A stretch of 64,000 nucleotides of DNA from Clostridiales bacterium (GCA_019415945.1 DXYF01000031.1:1-64000); one strand, 5' to 3'. Shown: positions 7,874 through 17,233, numbered from the stretch's first letter. Numbers and translations: made by a program. Notes: generated by a model from the sequence alone, not told the origin.

Positions 7874-9214
7874 TTATCCGTTGTTAGCAGCATACTCTGT
7901 TTTCCAGCCGTCTACAAATGCCTTAACAACATCATCCCATGAGCCTGTGCCTGCTGCATACTGTGTAAGAGCTGTTCCAACGCCGTTCTTCCAGTTTTCT
8001 GAAGGCATTGTTGTGAAGTTCCAGCTAACAGGTGTTTTGCCTGCTTCTGTAAGCTCTTTGTCGATCTGTACGAACTTGTTTGATGCTTCCTTAGCATTCT
8101 TGAAAGGAATTACAAAGCCCATATCGTCAGAAAGTGCAGTTGTTCCTGCTTCGCTTGTTACACACCAGTTGAGGAATTCAAGAGTTGCAGCCTGATCGTC
8201 TGCGGAAGCCTGGTTGTTAACGCACCAGTAGTTCTCTGAACCTGTGCAAAGACCCTGATTAGCTTCGTCGCCAACGCCGATGTAGATAGGAAGCATACCG
8301 ATATCATCATCTGTAAGTCCTGCTTCTGTGATGATTGAGTATTCCCAAGAACCGTTCTGGAAGAATACTGCTTCGCCTGTTGTAAATTCTGTTTCTGCGT
8401 CAGTACCTGTTTTGCTTGAAAGCACTGTAGGATCGCAGGTTGAATTGTTGATGTAAAGGTCAAAGATGTTCTTGTAGTTATCAAGATATGTGCCTTTGAT
8501 AGCGTCGGTGGAGGTTATGCCTTCATCCTGATACTCAAAGTAAATCGGGAGGTTAGCAAGGTGTGTTTTAAATCTCCAGTCAGAAGATGAATCCATACCT
8601 GCTGATGTGAATGCACCCTTAACTCCGAGTGCGTCCTTGTTAGCCTGAATTTCCTCGGCAACAGTCTTTAACTTGTCAAAGCTGTTGATTTCGTCTATTG
8701 ACTTAACTGTTGCAAAGTCAGAATCGCAATACTTCTGAAGAAGAGTTTTGTTGTAGATGATACCGTATGTTTCAATAACATATGCTATGCCGTAAACAGC
8801 GTCGCCTTCGCTGAGAGCGTAGTCTGTACTTGTAAGCTGTTTGTAAACTTCCGAATCGCTGAGATCTGCACAGTAATCTTTCCAGTTTGCAAGACCTACG
8901 GGACCGTTAACCTGGAAAAGTGTAGGAGCTTCGCTCTTATCCATCTCGGCTGTAAGCGTTGATTCATATGTACCCTCGGCAGCTGTTTTTACAACAACTT
9001 CAACTCCTGTTTCTTCGGTGTACTTAGCTGCAAGATCCTGCCAAGCACCATCCTGCTCGGGCTTAAAGTTAAGATAATAAACTTTTCCTTTTGAAGCGTC
9101 ACCGGCAGTTGAGCCTCCGCTTGATGATGTTTCGCCGCAGCCGGCAAGAGCCGAAGCTGCCATAAGACCTGCAAGAGCTAACGCTGCAGTCCTTTTAATG
9201 TTTTGTTTTTTCAT
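7874..9214 (-). CDS. Sugar ABC transporter substrate-binding lipoprotein
   Basis: Extracellular binding protein of the CUT1 importer, 446 residues. The signal peptide ends in ASALAGC with a lipid-anchored cysteine near residue 26, then a Ser/Gly linker. The mature body has the family hallmarks VYYLNFKPEQDGAWQDLAAKYTEETG near the N-terminus, APTLFQVNGP, and GEAVFFQNGSWEYS in the second lobe, characteristic of bacterial extracellular solute-binding protein family 1. First gene of the operon, with a good promoter at 9306-9334. The ligand is probably an oligosaccharide by family membership, but that is inference. Confidence 0.93.
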   Translation of the reverse strand: MKKQNIKRTAALALAGLMAASALAGCGETSSSGGSTAGDASKGKVYYLNFKPEQDGAWQDLAAKYTEETGVEVVVKTAAEGTYESTLTAEMDKSEAPTLFQVNGPVGLANWKDYCADLSDSEVYKQLTSTDYALSEGDAVYGIAYVIETYGIIYNKTLLQKYCDSDFATVKSIDEINSFDKLKTVAEEIQANKDALGVKGAFTSAGMDSSSDWRFKTHLANLPIYFEYQDEGITSTDAIKGTYLDNYKNIFDLYINNSTCDPTVLSSKTGTDAETEFTTGEAVFFQNGSWEYSIITEAGLTDDDIGMLPIYIGVGDEANQGLCTGSENYWCVNNQASADDQAATLEFLNWCVTSEAGTTALSDDMGFVIPFKNAKEASNKFVQIDKELTEAGKTPVSWNFTTMPSENWKNGVGTALTQYAAGTGSWDDVVKAFVDGWKTEYAANNG

Positions 9215-9515
9215 GTTATTTCTCCTTTTCTAAATTATAAAATTTATCCGATATTTCAGATAAATATGAAGGGATAATTGTTTATTGTGTCCCTTGAACA
9301 AGACCATAATACCACATATTATATCAAAATGCAATATATTAGCAAAAAAATTTATATAAAATTTAAAAATAGTGTGTAAACATTGCAAATAAGAACAATT
9401 ATATGCTTTTTAAAAAAGAATATAAATTTTTAACTGATTATATGACCTAAGCTTGAAATTAATATCTGTTATATGTTAATATTAATTCATTACAAAATGA
9501 TAAGGAAAGACAATT
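9215..9515. other. Divergent intergenic region, sugar ABC operon / DUF624 gene
   Basis: About 300 AT-rich bases holding the sugar ABC promoter near its left side. No inverted repeat strong enough to name an operator and no riboswitch was recognised. The right part provides AAGGA as the ribosome binding site of the DUF624 gene. Confidence 0.6.
9306..9334 (-). promoter_or_regulatory. Putative promoter of the sugar ABC operon
   Basis: Minus strand: -35 TTGCAT (9329-9334), 17-nt spacer, -10 TATTAT (9306-9311), placing the start site about 85 nt before the binding-protein gene. Confidence 0.6.
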
Positions 9516-10376
9516 ATGAAAAAATTCAGTCAAACAGCTTTTTCAAGATATTTTGTAAAATTCCCGAAGCTTTTGCTTGCAGGGTCTTTGTATTCGATTT
9601 CGTTAGCTTTGTTTACGGGCGTTTTTGTGCTGGTAAGTTATCTAACTGGATTCAACAATGTTATAGTTTGGGGACTCGGAATTATTCCGTCAATGCCGTT
9701 TTTGGCAGGACTTACAATGGTTGTAAGAAAATATGCCGTTGAAAAGGAAGATGTCAAGGTTGTAAGCACATTTTTTACAACGGTAAGGGATAATTTTTTA
9801 AAATTTCTTGTGCATGGCGTTGTCGCATATTTGATTACTGCCTGTTCGTTTTTTGCACTGCTTTACTACTATACCCTTTCAAAAGTAGATGTTGTATTCG
9901 GTTCAGTGCTTACACTTTATCTCATCTTCACTCTGTTATTAATTGTTATGATGTACTATGTTCCGATTATGACAATTACATATGAGCTTAAGATGAAAGA
10001 TATATACAAAAACGCATTTTTGCTTATTTTCGGTAAAATACTGCGTAATCTTATTGCAACTGTGTGCATTGCGGTTGTGTCCGCCGGGGCACTGCTGCTC
10101 CTTATATTTTCAAAGGGAATATTCTTCGGAGTTTCGGTAGCTTTGGTCACATTGCTTTTTCCGCTTATTGCGGTTTATATTGTTGTAGCAATTATTTCCG
10201 GCGGACTTCAAGATGCTGTAGGAAAATTTGTGGGAGTTAAAGACGAAACGGAGCCGGATGAGTTTGATGCGGCACATCTAAACGAGGTTATATCAAACAC
10301 CGGCAATAACAGCGACTATGTTTTTGTAAACGGAAAAATGATAAAAGTAAAAAAAGAACAAGACAAATCTGACTGA
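9516..10376 (+). CDS. DUF624 (YesL-like) membrane protein
   Basis: A 286-residue integral membrane protein with about six hydrophobic segments. The N-terminal part, including MPFLAGLTMVVRKYAVEKED, matches the DUF624/YesL pattern; these proteins are frequently encoded beside carbohydrate ABC importers. Here it is divergent from such an importer, which supports the assignment. The C-terminus is a soluble acidic-basic tail ending KVKKEQDKSD. Molecular function is unknown. AAGGA precedes the ATG. Confidence 0.75.
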   Translation: MKKFSQTAFSRYFVKFPKLLLAGSLYSISLALFTGVFVLVSYLTGFNNVIVWGLGIIPSMPFLAGLTMVVRKYAVEKEDVKVVSTFFTTVRDNFLKFLVHGVVAYLITACSFFALLYYYTLSKVDVVFGSVLTLYLIFTLLLIVMMYYVPIMTITYELKMKDIYKNAFLLIFGKILRNLIATVCIAVVSAGALLLLIFSKGIFFGVSVALVTLLFPLIAVYIVVAIISGGLQDAVGKFVGVKDETEPDEFDAAHLNEVISNTGNNSDYVFVNGKMIKVKKEQDKSD

Positions 10377-10429
10377 TAGGTTGTCACTTTTGATATATTA
10401 AAATTAATCCATACACGGTACCAAATATT

Positions 10430-11248
10430 TTATTGCAGGATTACTCCGTGATTTCCTCTTGATGTATATACGCTTTCAAAGTCACTGCGGCTGTATTCGG
10501 TTCTTCCGCTCAGCGGGTCAGCTATGATTACCGTGTCATCGGTGTATCCGACAAGAACGCCTGCGTGGTCGCTTTGACTCCATTCAACATAATCTCCGTC
10601 GTCCGTGTACCAGCCCTCGGTTTCACTTCTCTGCTGCATTCCGATTGTTATCCACACAACAATCGGAGTGTCGTTTGCCACAAGCTCGTAAAGCTCATCA
10701 AACGAATATCCCGTTATGTCATTTGCACTCAGTGAACTGCCCGAGTCTGCAAGATAGCTGTTTGCGGCAGTAACAATGGCATTTGTTCCGCAGACATAAT
10801 CGTAAACACTTTGCGGGTCGCTGATGAAATAATCGTTTAAATCTTCTCCGTGCATTACTCCGTATTCGTCGTAATACATATCGGCAGGCACCGTAGGCAG
10901 ATATTGAGTTGCCATTGTCAGTTTATCAACATTGCAGCCGTAATAGTTGAGAGCCATGGTGAGAGCCGTGATTTCGCACCCTGTAGGAAGTTCGGGAGTT
11001 TGCAGTGTGTACGGAAAGTCTGAAATTTCATATTTCGACGGTATAACGCCTTCTGATTCCGATGTCGCTTCTGCTATGTAATTTTGAGCGGCATCGGATT
11101 TTGTTGTTGCGTCAGTTATTTCTTCGGTTTCAGCGGCGGCAGTTTCACTGTCGCTTTTTTGTTCGGTGTTATTTTGCAAGACAAAACAAATGTAACTAAA
11201 TATTGCTCCTACACAAAAAATAAGTAAAACAGACAGTATTTTTTTCAA
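10430..11248 (-). CDS. Secreted or membrane-anchored C39-like cysteine peptidase
   Basis: A 272-residue protein: one N-terminal hydrophobic helix (about 5-24), a low-complexity acidic linker, then a peptidase C39-like domain. Catalytic candidates are C91 in [11 protein letters not shown]228 in DHAGVLVGY and D244 in ADPLSGRT. The start is TTG at 11248 with AAGGAG 8 nt upstream. It begins 12 nt after the ABC ATPase gene, so it is co-transcribed with the exporter. Unlike bacteriocin exporters, the peptidase is not fused to the ABC protein and is predicted to act outside the cell. Its substrate is unknown. Confidence 0.8.
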   Translation of the reverse strand: MKKILSVLLIFCVGAIFSYICFVLQNNTEQKSDSETAAAETEEITDATTKSDAAQNYIAEATSESEGVIPSKYEISDFPYTLQTPELPTGCEITALTMALNYYGCNVDKLTMATQYLPTVPADMYYDEYGVMHGEDLNDYFISDPQSVYDYVCGTNAIVTAANSYLADSGSSLSANDITGYSFDELYELVANDTPIVVWITIGMQQRSETEGWYTDDGDYVEWSQSDHAGVLVGYTDDTVIIADPLSGRTEYSRSDFESVYTSRGNHGVILQ

Positions 11249-11260
11249 ATTAATTTCTCC

Positions 11261-11913
11261 TTATGTTTGCTTGCACAGTCTGAACACTACATCCGATTCT
11301 TCTGCAACAACAGGAGAATGTGTAACGATAATTATGCATTTTCCCTCGCTTGCAAGCATTTTAAAAATCTCTATAATTTCACTTTGGGCTTCACCGTCAA
11401 GGTTGCCCGTTGGTTCGTCGGCCAAAATAATGTCGGGGTCATATGAAATTGCCCTCGCTATCGCAACACGCTGCTGCTGACCGCCGGAAAGTTTAAGTAT
11501 CCGTCTGTTGGCTTCGTCTTCCGACAGACCGACTTTTTGCAAAAGTTCCATGGCAATTTCGTTTTTGTTTTTATCGCTGAATTTTTTACCCGAGATATTC
11601 ATTGAAAGCACCACATTTTCAAGGGCTGTAAGGTGGGGAAGAAGATTGAAATTTGAAAGATTCCCCCCACATAATTACTTCGGAATTTATATTTGTCAAT
11701 TTTTGCAACATTTTCGTCTTTCAGATAAATACTGCCCGATGTCGGGGCGGCAAGACTTGACAATATTGAAAGTAAAGTGGTTTTTCCCGCTCCCGATTTT
11801 CCGACTATTGAATAGACCTTTCCTTCTTCAAATTCATAACACAGATCTTTAAGTACAAAAGGTGAGCTGCTGTCATATCTGTAGCATATGTTATCCAATT
11901 TTAGTAAACTCAT
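11261..11913 (-). pseudogene. MacB-type ABC ATPase, frameshifted
   Basis: Encodes all parts of a LolD/MacB ATPase but in two frames. The first carries Walker A (GKSGAGKTTL) up to RSNYVGGIFQ; the second carries the signature [14 protein letters not shown], Walker [13 protein letters not shown] and the H-loop VTHS. The family expects IFQNFNLLPHLTALENVVL, and restoring one A in the run at 11651-11653 (AAA on the minus strand) gives exactly that. So one base is missing, either a real inactivating mutation or a sequence error. The start follows a GAGG site; it is 28 nt downstream of the permease gene. Confidence 0.88.
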
Positions 11914-11941
11914 AATTATACCTCGTTTTCATAAATATTTT

Positions 11942-13614
11942 TTAAGTGCGGTCAGATAATATTTTAAGGGGTTCATATCTCATAATGCTTATCAGAGCGG
12001 CAAGGCTTGATATAACGGTAAGGAACAAACCTATACCGATGAGCTGCATTATAACATATATATCGGTAGCACTTGAAACGGAGTCAACATAATCCGTTGC
12101 CTCAAGACCGAATCTGTCCGGTTTGCCTGAATTATCGTCAGCGTTCATATTGGGTTCGGGATTTTGAGCGTTGCCTAAATTGTCATTGTTGTCAAACCCG
12201 AATTTTTGATTCAGATTGTCCTGCGATGTCTGAGAACTTGTAATCTGATTTTCAAGCAATGCATTGGTAACCGGGACGGAAACGCTTGCTCCGATTATTG
12301 TGCCGATAATTATGGCGATAAATGTAACTATGAAAATTTCTGTGAGGAATTGCAGAGATACCTTGGATTTTTTCATTCCGATTGCTGTAAGCACGCCGAC
12401 CTCGTACTTTCTTTCACGGAGGTTAAAGATATTCAGAGTAACAAGGATTATTCCTCCGACTATCAGTACGATTACGAAAAACCACATAGCAGTAGTGCTG
12501 AGTGTTTCAAGAGGTGCAAGGCTGTTTTCAAAAGCAGTAAGATCAGACGATGAAACTGTATACTCATCGCTCAGCCCGAGATCATAAACCTCTTTTGCAA
12601 AAGTGTCGTAGTGGTCTATATCGGCAAATTCGTAAGTAAATGAAATTGTGTTTTTAAGTACAGTCGAGATTTCTTCGCCGTTGCTGTTTTCGCGGTAACA
12701 TTTCCGTCAGCTTCGGACGCCTCAACAATCGACGATAAGGAGCCGTAGCTCATAAATATTTGATTTGCTGGATCAGTCATCGAAAAACGAGCGTTTTCAT
12801 CCGATGAATCAGAGTTTGTATATATTCCGCTGATCGTCAGGGTGTAGGTTTCATCTTCATAAGACGGATTGCTCAGTACAACGGTGTCGCCAACCGACAG
12901 GTCGTTATACAGGGCAAGCTCATCGCTGATTATGCAGCTCATATCCGATGATTCTTCGTCAAACATTTCTCCGTCGGATATCGAGTAACTTCCGTCATTG
13001 CCGAACATTGCAAGCATGGCGTAGTACGAAGAATATCCGGTGACTGAAAAATCTCCCTGTGATGACATATTCATACCGCCGCCGTTCATGCCTCCGCCCA
13101 TAAAGTCTTTGCCGTTTTGCATAGGAGAATCGGGGGAGTCGCTGCTTTCATCGTCGGATGAACTGTCGTCTGTGCTTTCTTCCGTTCCGTAAGGAAGAAG
13201 ATCACCCACGGCTTTGAGAGAAACAGACCCCGAATAGTAATAGGAATCTCCGTCCTGCAACGCCTCGGTGTAGGTCATATAATCTTCGAGAGAAAGCTCG
13301 CTTGACAGTGCGTCAAAATCAAATTTTCCGCGGTCAAAACCATTGCCTGAAGAATCGCCTCCGTCGGACGCTTCAGGAGGCGTTGCGTCTTCGCCTGTAT
13401 CTGCCTTTTCTTTCATTGCACTCGTTCGGTCAAATGAAATTTGTGCGGTAACAGACATACTGTTTAAAGTGTCTGTTTTTGTTGTTTCCGCAGCTTGCCT
13501 TATTGAAAGTGCAACGCAAGCCGACACGGCAATAACAAGCACGATAATTCCTATCAAAATGTTTCGCAGTTTGTTTCTTGTGATACTTTTTAATGCATTT
13601 TGGATTATGTACAT
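11942..13614 (-). pseudogene. MacB/FtsX-type ABC permease, frameshifted
   Basis: Reading from 13614: a first helix (about residues 15-42, NILIGIIVLVIAVSACVAL), then a long extracellular domain rich in Ser/Asp with a Gly/Met loop (DFMGGGMNGGGMNM). The frame breaks at the TTTT run 12687-12690: adding one A on the coding strand joins VTAK to NSNGEEISTVLKN and leads in frame into three C-terminal helices of the FtsX fold. The repaired gene would be about 557 codons. Together with the ATPase it would form a MacB-like exporter or mechanotransmission complex. As for the ATPase, error and genuine decay cannot be separated here. Confidence 0.87.
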
Positions 13615-14150
13615 CTAAAACTACTCCTTTTTGTTTTTTTGCATTTCACAATATAATTTTTAGTAAAGAAACTTAAAAAAACCTTAAATATCAGATGAAA
13701 TCCAAACACATAACCCATATTATACTACTGCTAATATGAATATTAAAGCAGTATTTTGTAAGATTTTATTTGATATGAGTTTTTAGTTACAATTTGTTAA
13801 TTCTTTCTGCGAAAAATATTGATTTATTTATTTCTATATAAGAATTTATAACAACATATTTTTTAAATTGTAAATAATTTAAATAAAAGTTACGGATAAT
13901 TAATAATTTGAGTACAAGTTTGCTAAAATTAGGTTACAGATTTAATATTCCGTTGACTTTACTACAAAATTGTAGTATCATTTTCTGTATGAGAATTGTG
14001 GCGTAACATGTGCGTAACCACAATGGATAGTGTGTTTTAATTAATCTGTAATATATTTTGTATTATTCTTGATTTTATCCTTGTTTTTTTATAAATCTAC
14101 ACTTATTCGTTATTGCAAGTCTGAACAATACTGTATTGGAGTGTAAACAA
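13615..14150. other. Long AT-rich divergent intergenic region upstream of murA
   Basis: About 535 bases without a supported gene. The left part carries an inverted repeat TACTGCT/AGCAGTA (13726-13753) beside a minus-strand TATAAT (13719-13724) that may serve the ABC operon. The right part contains the palindrome-bearing promoter at 13953-13981 and a hairpin ATTGTGG/CCACAAT (13995-14024) that encloses two copies of GCGTAAC. The rest shows nothing recognisable. Confidence 0.55.
13953..13981 (+). promoter_or_regulatory. murA: Putative murA promoter with perfect palindrome in the spacer
   Basis: TTGACT (13953-13958), 17-nt spacer, TATCAT (13976-13981). The spacer is filled by the perfect palindrome TACTACAAAATTGTAGTA (13960-13977). 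Arms TACTACA/TGTAGTA resemble the TACA...TGTA core of BlaI/MecI-family operators, but the central spacing is wider than the classic site. Transcription would start near 13988, giving a leader of about 160 nt before murA. Confidence 0.6.
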
Positions 14151-15446
14151 TTGGAAAAATTCGTAGTTACCGGCGGTAAGCCTTTGTTTGGCGAGGTAAA
14201 CATCAGCGGGGCAAAAAATGCTGCCGTTGCAATTATACCTGCTGTCATACTCTGTGATGAGCCGTGTCAGATTGAAAATATTCCTAACATAAGCGATGTT
14301 TCTCTTATCAGCCGTATCCTTCAGCAGATGGGGGCCAAGATAAGAAGAATTAACAAATCATCTTTATATATTGACCCAACACAAATAAAAACTCATTGTG
14401 CCGTAACAGATATGGTGCGTGGTATGCGTGCGTCATATTATTTGCTGGGTGCTTTGCTCGGAAAATACGGCAAAGCCAAGGTTGCTCTGCCCGGCGGCTG
14501 CAACTTCGGAGTTCGCCCCATTGACCAGCACTTAAAGGGCTTTGAGGCTATGGGTGCAACGACTGCACTTGTTGACGGTGCAATCATTGAGGCTGAATGT
14601 GAAGGCTGCCCCGTGGGTAATCATATATATCTTGATGTTGTGTCTGTTGGTGCCACCATGAATATTATGCTTGCGGCAAGCAAAGCACAGGGCATGACTA
14701 TAATTGAAAATGCGGCAAAAGAGCCGCATATCGTTGACCTCGCAAACTTTCTTAACTCTATGGGTGCCGACATCAGGGGTGCCGGTACGGATGTTATCAA
14801 AATCAGAGGTGTCGGTTATCTTCACGGAGTAACATATTCGATTATTCCCGACCAGATTGAAGCGGGAACATATATGTGTGCCGCTGCCGCCACGAGAGGC
14901 TGCATTACCGTAAATAACATTACGCCTAAGCATCTTGAGTCAATTACTGCGAAATTGCGGGAAATGGGCGTTGTAATCACTGAATATGATGAGGCAATCA
15001 AGGTTGACGCAACGGTTAATCCTTTGAAACGATGCAACATTAAAACCATGCCTCACCCCGGTTTTCCGACCGACTGTCAGCCGCAGTTTGCGGCACTGCT
15101 TATGAGCGTTCCCGGCACAAGTATTATAAATGAAAATGTTTGGGATAACCGTTATCAGTATGTCAGCGAGCTTATCAGGATGGGTGCCCAGATTTCGGTA
15201 GAGGGCAGACTTGCTATTATCGAGGGCGGAGCACCGCTCACTGCCGCTCCCGTAAAGGCTACCGATTTGCGTGCGGGTGCTGCAATGATTATTGCGGCGT
15301 TGGAAATTTCCGGAACGACTGAGATTTCAAATATCCAGTACATTGAGCGTGGCTACGAGGAAGTTATTGAAAAGTTCAGAGCACTCGGTGCCGATATTAA
15401 AAAGGTTTACTTCACAGGTGACAACGAGGAAGAGCTTGGAGCTTAA
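14151..15446 (+). CDS. murA: UDP-N-acetylglucosamine 1-carboxyvinyltransferase
   Basis: MurA transfers enolpyruvate from PEP to UDP-GlcNAc, the first committed step of peptidoglycan synthesis and the target of fosfomycin. The 431-residue protein shows the KN pair in SGAKNAAVA (K22, N23) and the catalytic loop LPGGCNFGVRP with C117, the fosfomycin-reactive cysteine. I start it at the TTG at 14151, where GGAG lies 9 nt upstream; a TTG at 14136 has no site. It leads a plus-strand run of housekeeping genes but is separated from crcB by a terminator. Confidence 0.96.
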   Translation: MEKFVVTGGKPLFGEVNISGAKNAAVAIIPAVILCDEPCQIENIPNISDVSLISRILQQMGAKIRRINKSSLYIDPTQIKTHCAVTDMVRGMRASYYLLGALLGKYGKAKVALPGGCNFGVRPIDQHLKGFEAMGATTALVDGAIIEAECEGCPVGNHIYLDVVSVGATMNIMLAASKAQGMTIIENAAKEPHIVDLANFLNSMGADIRGAGTDVIKIRGVGYLHGVTYSIIPDQIEAGTYMCAAAATRGCITVNNITPKHLESITAKLREMGVVITEYDEAIKVDATVNPLKRCNIKTMPHPGFPTDCQPQFAALLMSVPGTSIINENVWDNRYQYVSELIRMGAQISVEGRLAIIEGGAPLTAAPVKATDLRAGAAMIIAALEISGTTEISNIQYIERGYEEVIEKFRALGADIKKVYFTGDNEEELGA

Positions 15447-15464
15447 TTAAACACAATATATTTT

Positions 15465-15495
15465 AGCCGTTTTCAAGTGAAAGCGGCTTTTGTTT
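15465..15495 (+). terminator. Terminator after murA
   Basis: A 10-bp stem with one G-T pair (15465-15474 with 15479-15488, loop AAGT) followed by TTTTGTTTT. It lies only about 20 nt before crcB, so crcB is expressed by read-through or from an unseen promoter. Confidence 0.8.
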
Positions 15496-15514
15496 TAGAA
15501 TTCGGTGAATAAAA

Positions 15515-15883
15515 ATGGGATTTTTATTTGTAGGGCTCGGCGGTGCCGTCGGTGCAATGCTTAGGTACGCAATCAGTCTTATACCATACAAAGGGGATTT
15601 TCCGATTTTAACCTTTATAACAAATTTAATCGGAGCTGTTTTAATCGGTTTTATAGTCGGATATGCGTCAAAGCGTGGTGCAGGCAGCAACGCTTTGTTG
15701 TTTTTTAAAACAGGTCTTTGCGGCGGTTTTACAACATTTTCTACTTTTTCGCTTGAGGCATATAATCTTTTTGTATCGGGCAGCAGGATGCTTGCCGCAG
15801 GTTATGTCGTGCTGAGTGCGGTGCTTTGTATTGCAGGAGTGTGGGCAGGAATAACACTTGCGTCTGTTGTTGTAAAAGAATAG
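15515..15883 (+). CDS. crcB: Fluoride ion channel CrcB/Fluc
   Basis: A 122-residue, four-helix membrane protein that exports fluoride as a dual-topology dimer. Diagnostic features: GGAVGAMLRY near the N-terminus, the TNLIGAVLIGF helix, and the conserved GLCGGFTTFSTFSLE with its phenylalanine-box residues. A single gene is present rather than the pair seen in some Firmicutes. No fluoride riboswitch was recognised in the 68 nt after murA, most of which is the terminator. Confidence 0.95.
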   Translation: MGFLFVGLGGAVGAMLRYAISLIPYKGDFPILTFITNLIGAVLIGFIVGYASKRGAGSNALLFFKTGLCGGFTTFSTFSLEAYNLFVSGSRMLAAGYVVLSAVLCIAGVWAGITLASVVVKE

Positions 15884-15932
15884 ATAATATGTTATTATCT
15901 ATGTTACAGAATAAGTTTAAGGGTTGATAGAT

Positions 15933-16721
15933 TTGGCAAGAGCAGTTCCGCTTTTCAGCGGCAGTAAGGGTAACAGCTATTACATAGGCACTGCGTCAGA
16001 GGGCGTGCTGATTGACGCAGGCAGATCGTGCAGGCAGATTGAAAATGCAATGGAGGCAAACGGCCTTAGGATGCAGAATATAGGTGCGGTTTTTGTAACT
16101 CACGAGCACTCCGACCATTGCAGTGCGTTAAAAGTGCTTGCAAAAAAATACGATTTCAAGGTTTTTGCAAGCAGGGGAACATTAAACGAGCTTATACGCG
16201 GACAAAAAATTCTCCCGACGGCAAAGATCGATGTAATTGAAAACGAGGTTGCAATAGGCAATATGCTGATACAACGCATTGATACGCCTCACGACGCGGC
16301 AGAAAGCTGCTGCTACAGGGTGACAACGGCGGACGGAAAGTCGGCACTTGTTGCTACCGATATGGGAGTAATGCTTGAACAGGTGAGAGAAGCCGCCAAG
16401 CAAAGCGACTTTGCAGTGCTTGAGTCAAACCACGATGTTGAGATGCTCAAAACGGGAATTTATCCTTTTTATCTAAAGCAGAGAATTCTCTCGTCTAAAG
16501 GACACCTGTCAAACTCAGACTGTGCCGCAGAGCTTGCAAAACTTGTAAAAAGCGGTACTCTCCGTTTAATGCTCGGACACCTTAGCGAAGAAAACAACAC
16601 GCCGCAGATTGCTCTTGCAACGGCAATTTCAAGCCTTGAAAAAGAGGGACTTAAAGTCAAAAGTGATTTTACTCTGGATATTGCTCCGAGTGAAACGAGA
16701 GTACAGTCAGTGATTTTTTAG
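15933..16721 (+). CDS. MBL-fold metallohydrolase, YycJ/WalJ type
   Basis: A 262-residue metallo-beta-lactamase-fold protein with the di-metal motif THEHSDH (H57, H59, D61, H62), further ligand histidines in DTPHDA and LGHLSEENN, and an early FSGSKGN. Length and motif order fit YycJ/WalJ, a probable exonuclease linked to WalRK cell-wall control in bacilli, although no walRK genes lie nearby here. The start is a TTG at 15933 with AAGGG 9 nt upstream; the TTG at 15924 abuts that site and is unlikely. RlmH follows 4 nt downstream, as it often follows yycJ in Firmicutes. Confidence 0.88.
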   Translation: MARAVPLFSGSKGNSYYIGTASEGVLIDAGRSCRQIENAMEANGLRMQNIGAVFVTHEHSDHCSALKVLAKKYDFKVFASRGTLNELIRGQKILPTAKIDVIENEVAIGNMLIQRIDTPHDAAESCCYRVTTADGKSALVATDMGVMLEQVREAAKQSDFAVLESNHDVEMLKTGIYPFYLKQRILSSKGHLSNSDCAAELAKLVKSGTLRLMLGHLSEENNTPQIALATAISSLEKEGLKVKSDFTLDIAPSETRVQSVIF

Positions 16722-16725
16722 CATT

Positions 16726-17211
16726 ATGATTAGAGTAAATATAATTTGTATAGGAAAAATCAAGGAAAAATATTTTACGGACGCTGTTGCAGAATATGCA
16801 AAGCGTCTTACGGCGTTTTGCAGATTTTCGGTAACAGAGCTTTCTGAGGAAAGGGTAAAAAGCAATAACCCGAATCAATCTCAGACGGATGAGGTAATAA
16901 AAGCCGAGGGAAAAAGGATACTTCAAAAAATCGGTCAGTCGGATTATGTTGTTGCAATGTGCATAGAGGGCAAAATGCTTTCAAGCGAAGAGCTTTCAAA
17001 AACTCTTGACAACATTTCGGTCGGCGGAGTAAGCACGGTTGATTTTATAATCGGCGGAAGCTACGGACTGAGCGACGAGGTGAAGAAAAGGGCAAATTTA
17101 AAGCTTTCAATGAGCAGGATGACATTTCCTCATCAAATGGTAAGGGTGATTTTAAGCGAGCAGATTTACCGTGCGTTTGAAATTTCAACTAACGGAAAGT
17201 ATCATAAGTAA
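16726..17211 (+). CDS. rlmH: 23S rRNA (pseudouridine1915-N3)-methyltransferase
   Basis: RlmH methylates pseudouridine 1915 in helix 69 of 23S rRNA on assembled 70S ribosomes, using S-adenosylmethionine. The 161-residue SPOUT-fold protein shows the knot region FIIGGSYGLSDEV and the C-terminal TFPHQMVRVILSEQIYRAFEI ending GKYHK, all diagnostic. It starts 4 nt after the MBL-fold gene and is followed by rqcH after 22 nt. Confidence 0.97.
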   Translation: MIRVNIICIGKIKEKYFTDAVAEYAKRLTAFCRFSVTELSEERVKSNNPNQSQTDEVIKAEGKRILQKIGQSDYVVAMCIEGKMLSSEELSKTLDNISVGGVSTVDFIIGGSYGLSDEVKKRANLKLSMSRMTFPHQMVRVILSEQIYRAFEISTNGKYHK

Positions 17212-17233
17212 TTAAATAAAAACAGGTGGATAT

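Noticed and set aside
11261..11614. Independent short ATPase gene starting with a GTG in the second frame
   Set aside because: It lacks Walker A and a ribosome binding site, and joins in frame to the upstream half when one base is restored.
15447..15514. Fluoride riboswitch upstream of crcB
   Set aside because: The gap is 68 nt and mostly the murA terminator; I could not recognise the conserved riboswitch core.
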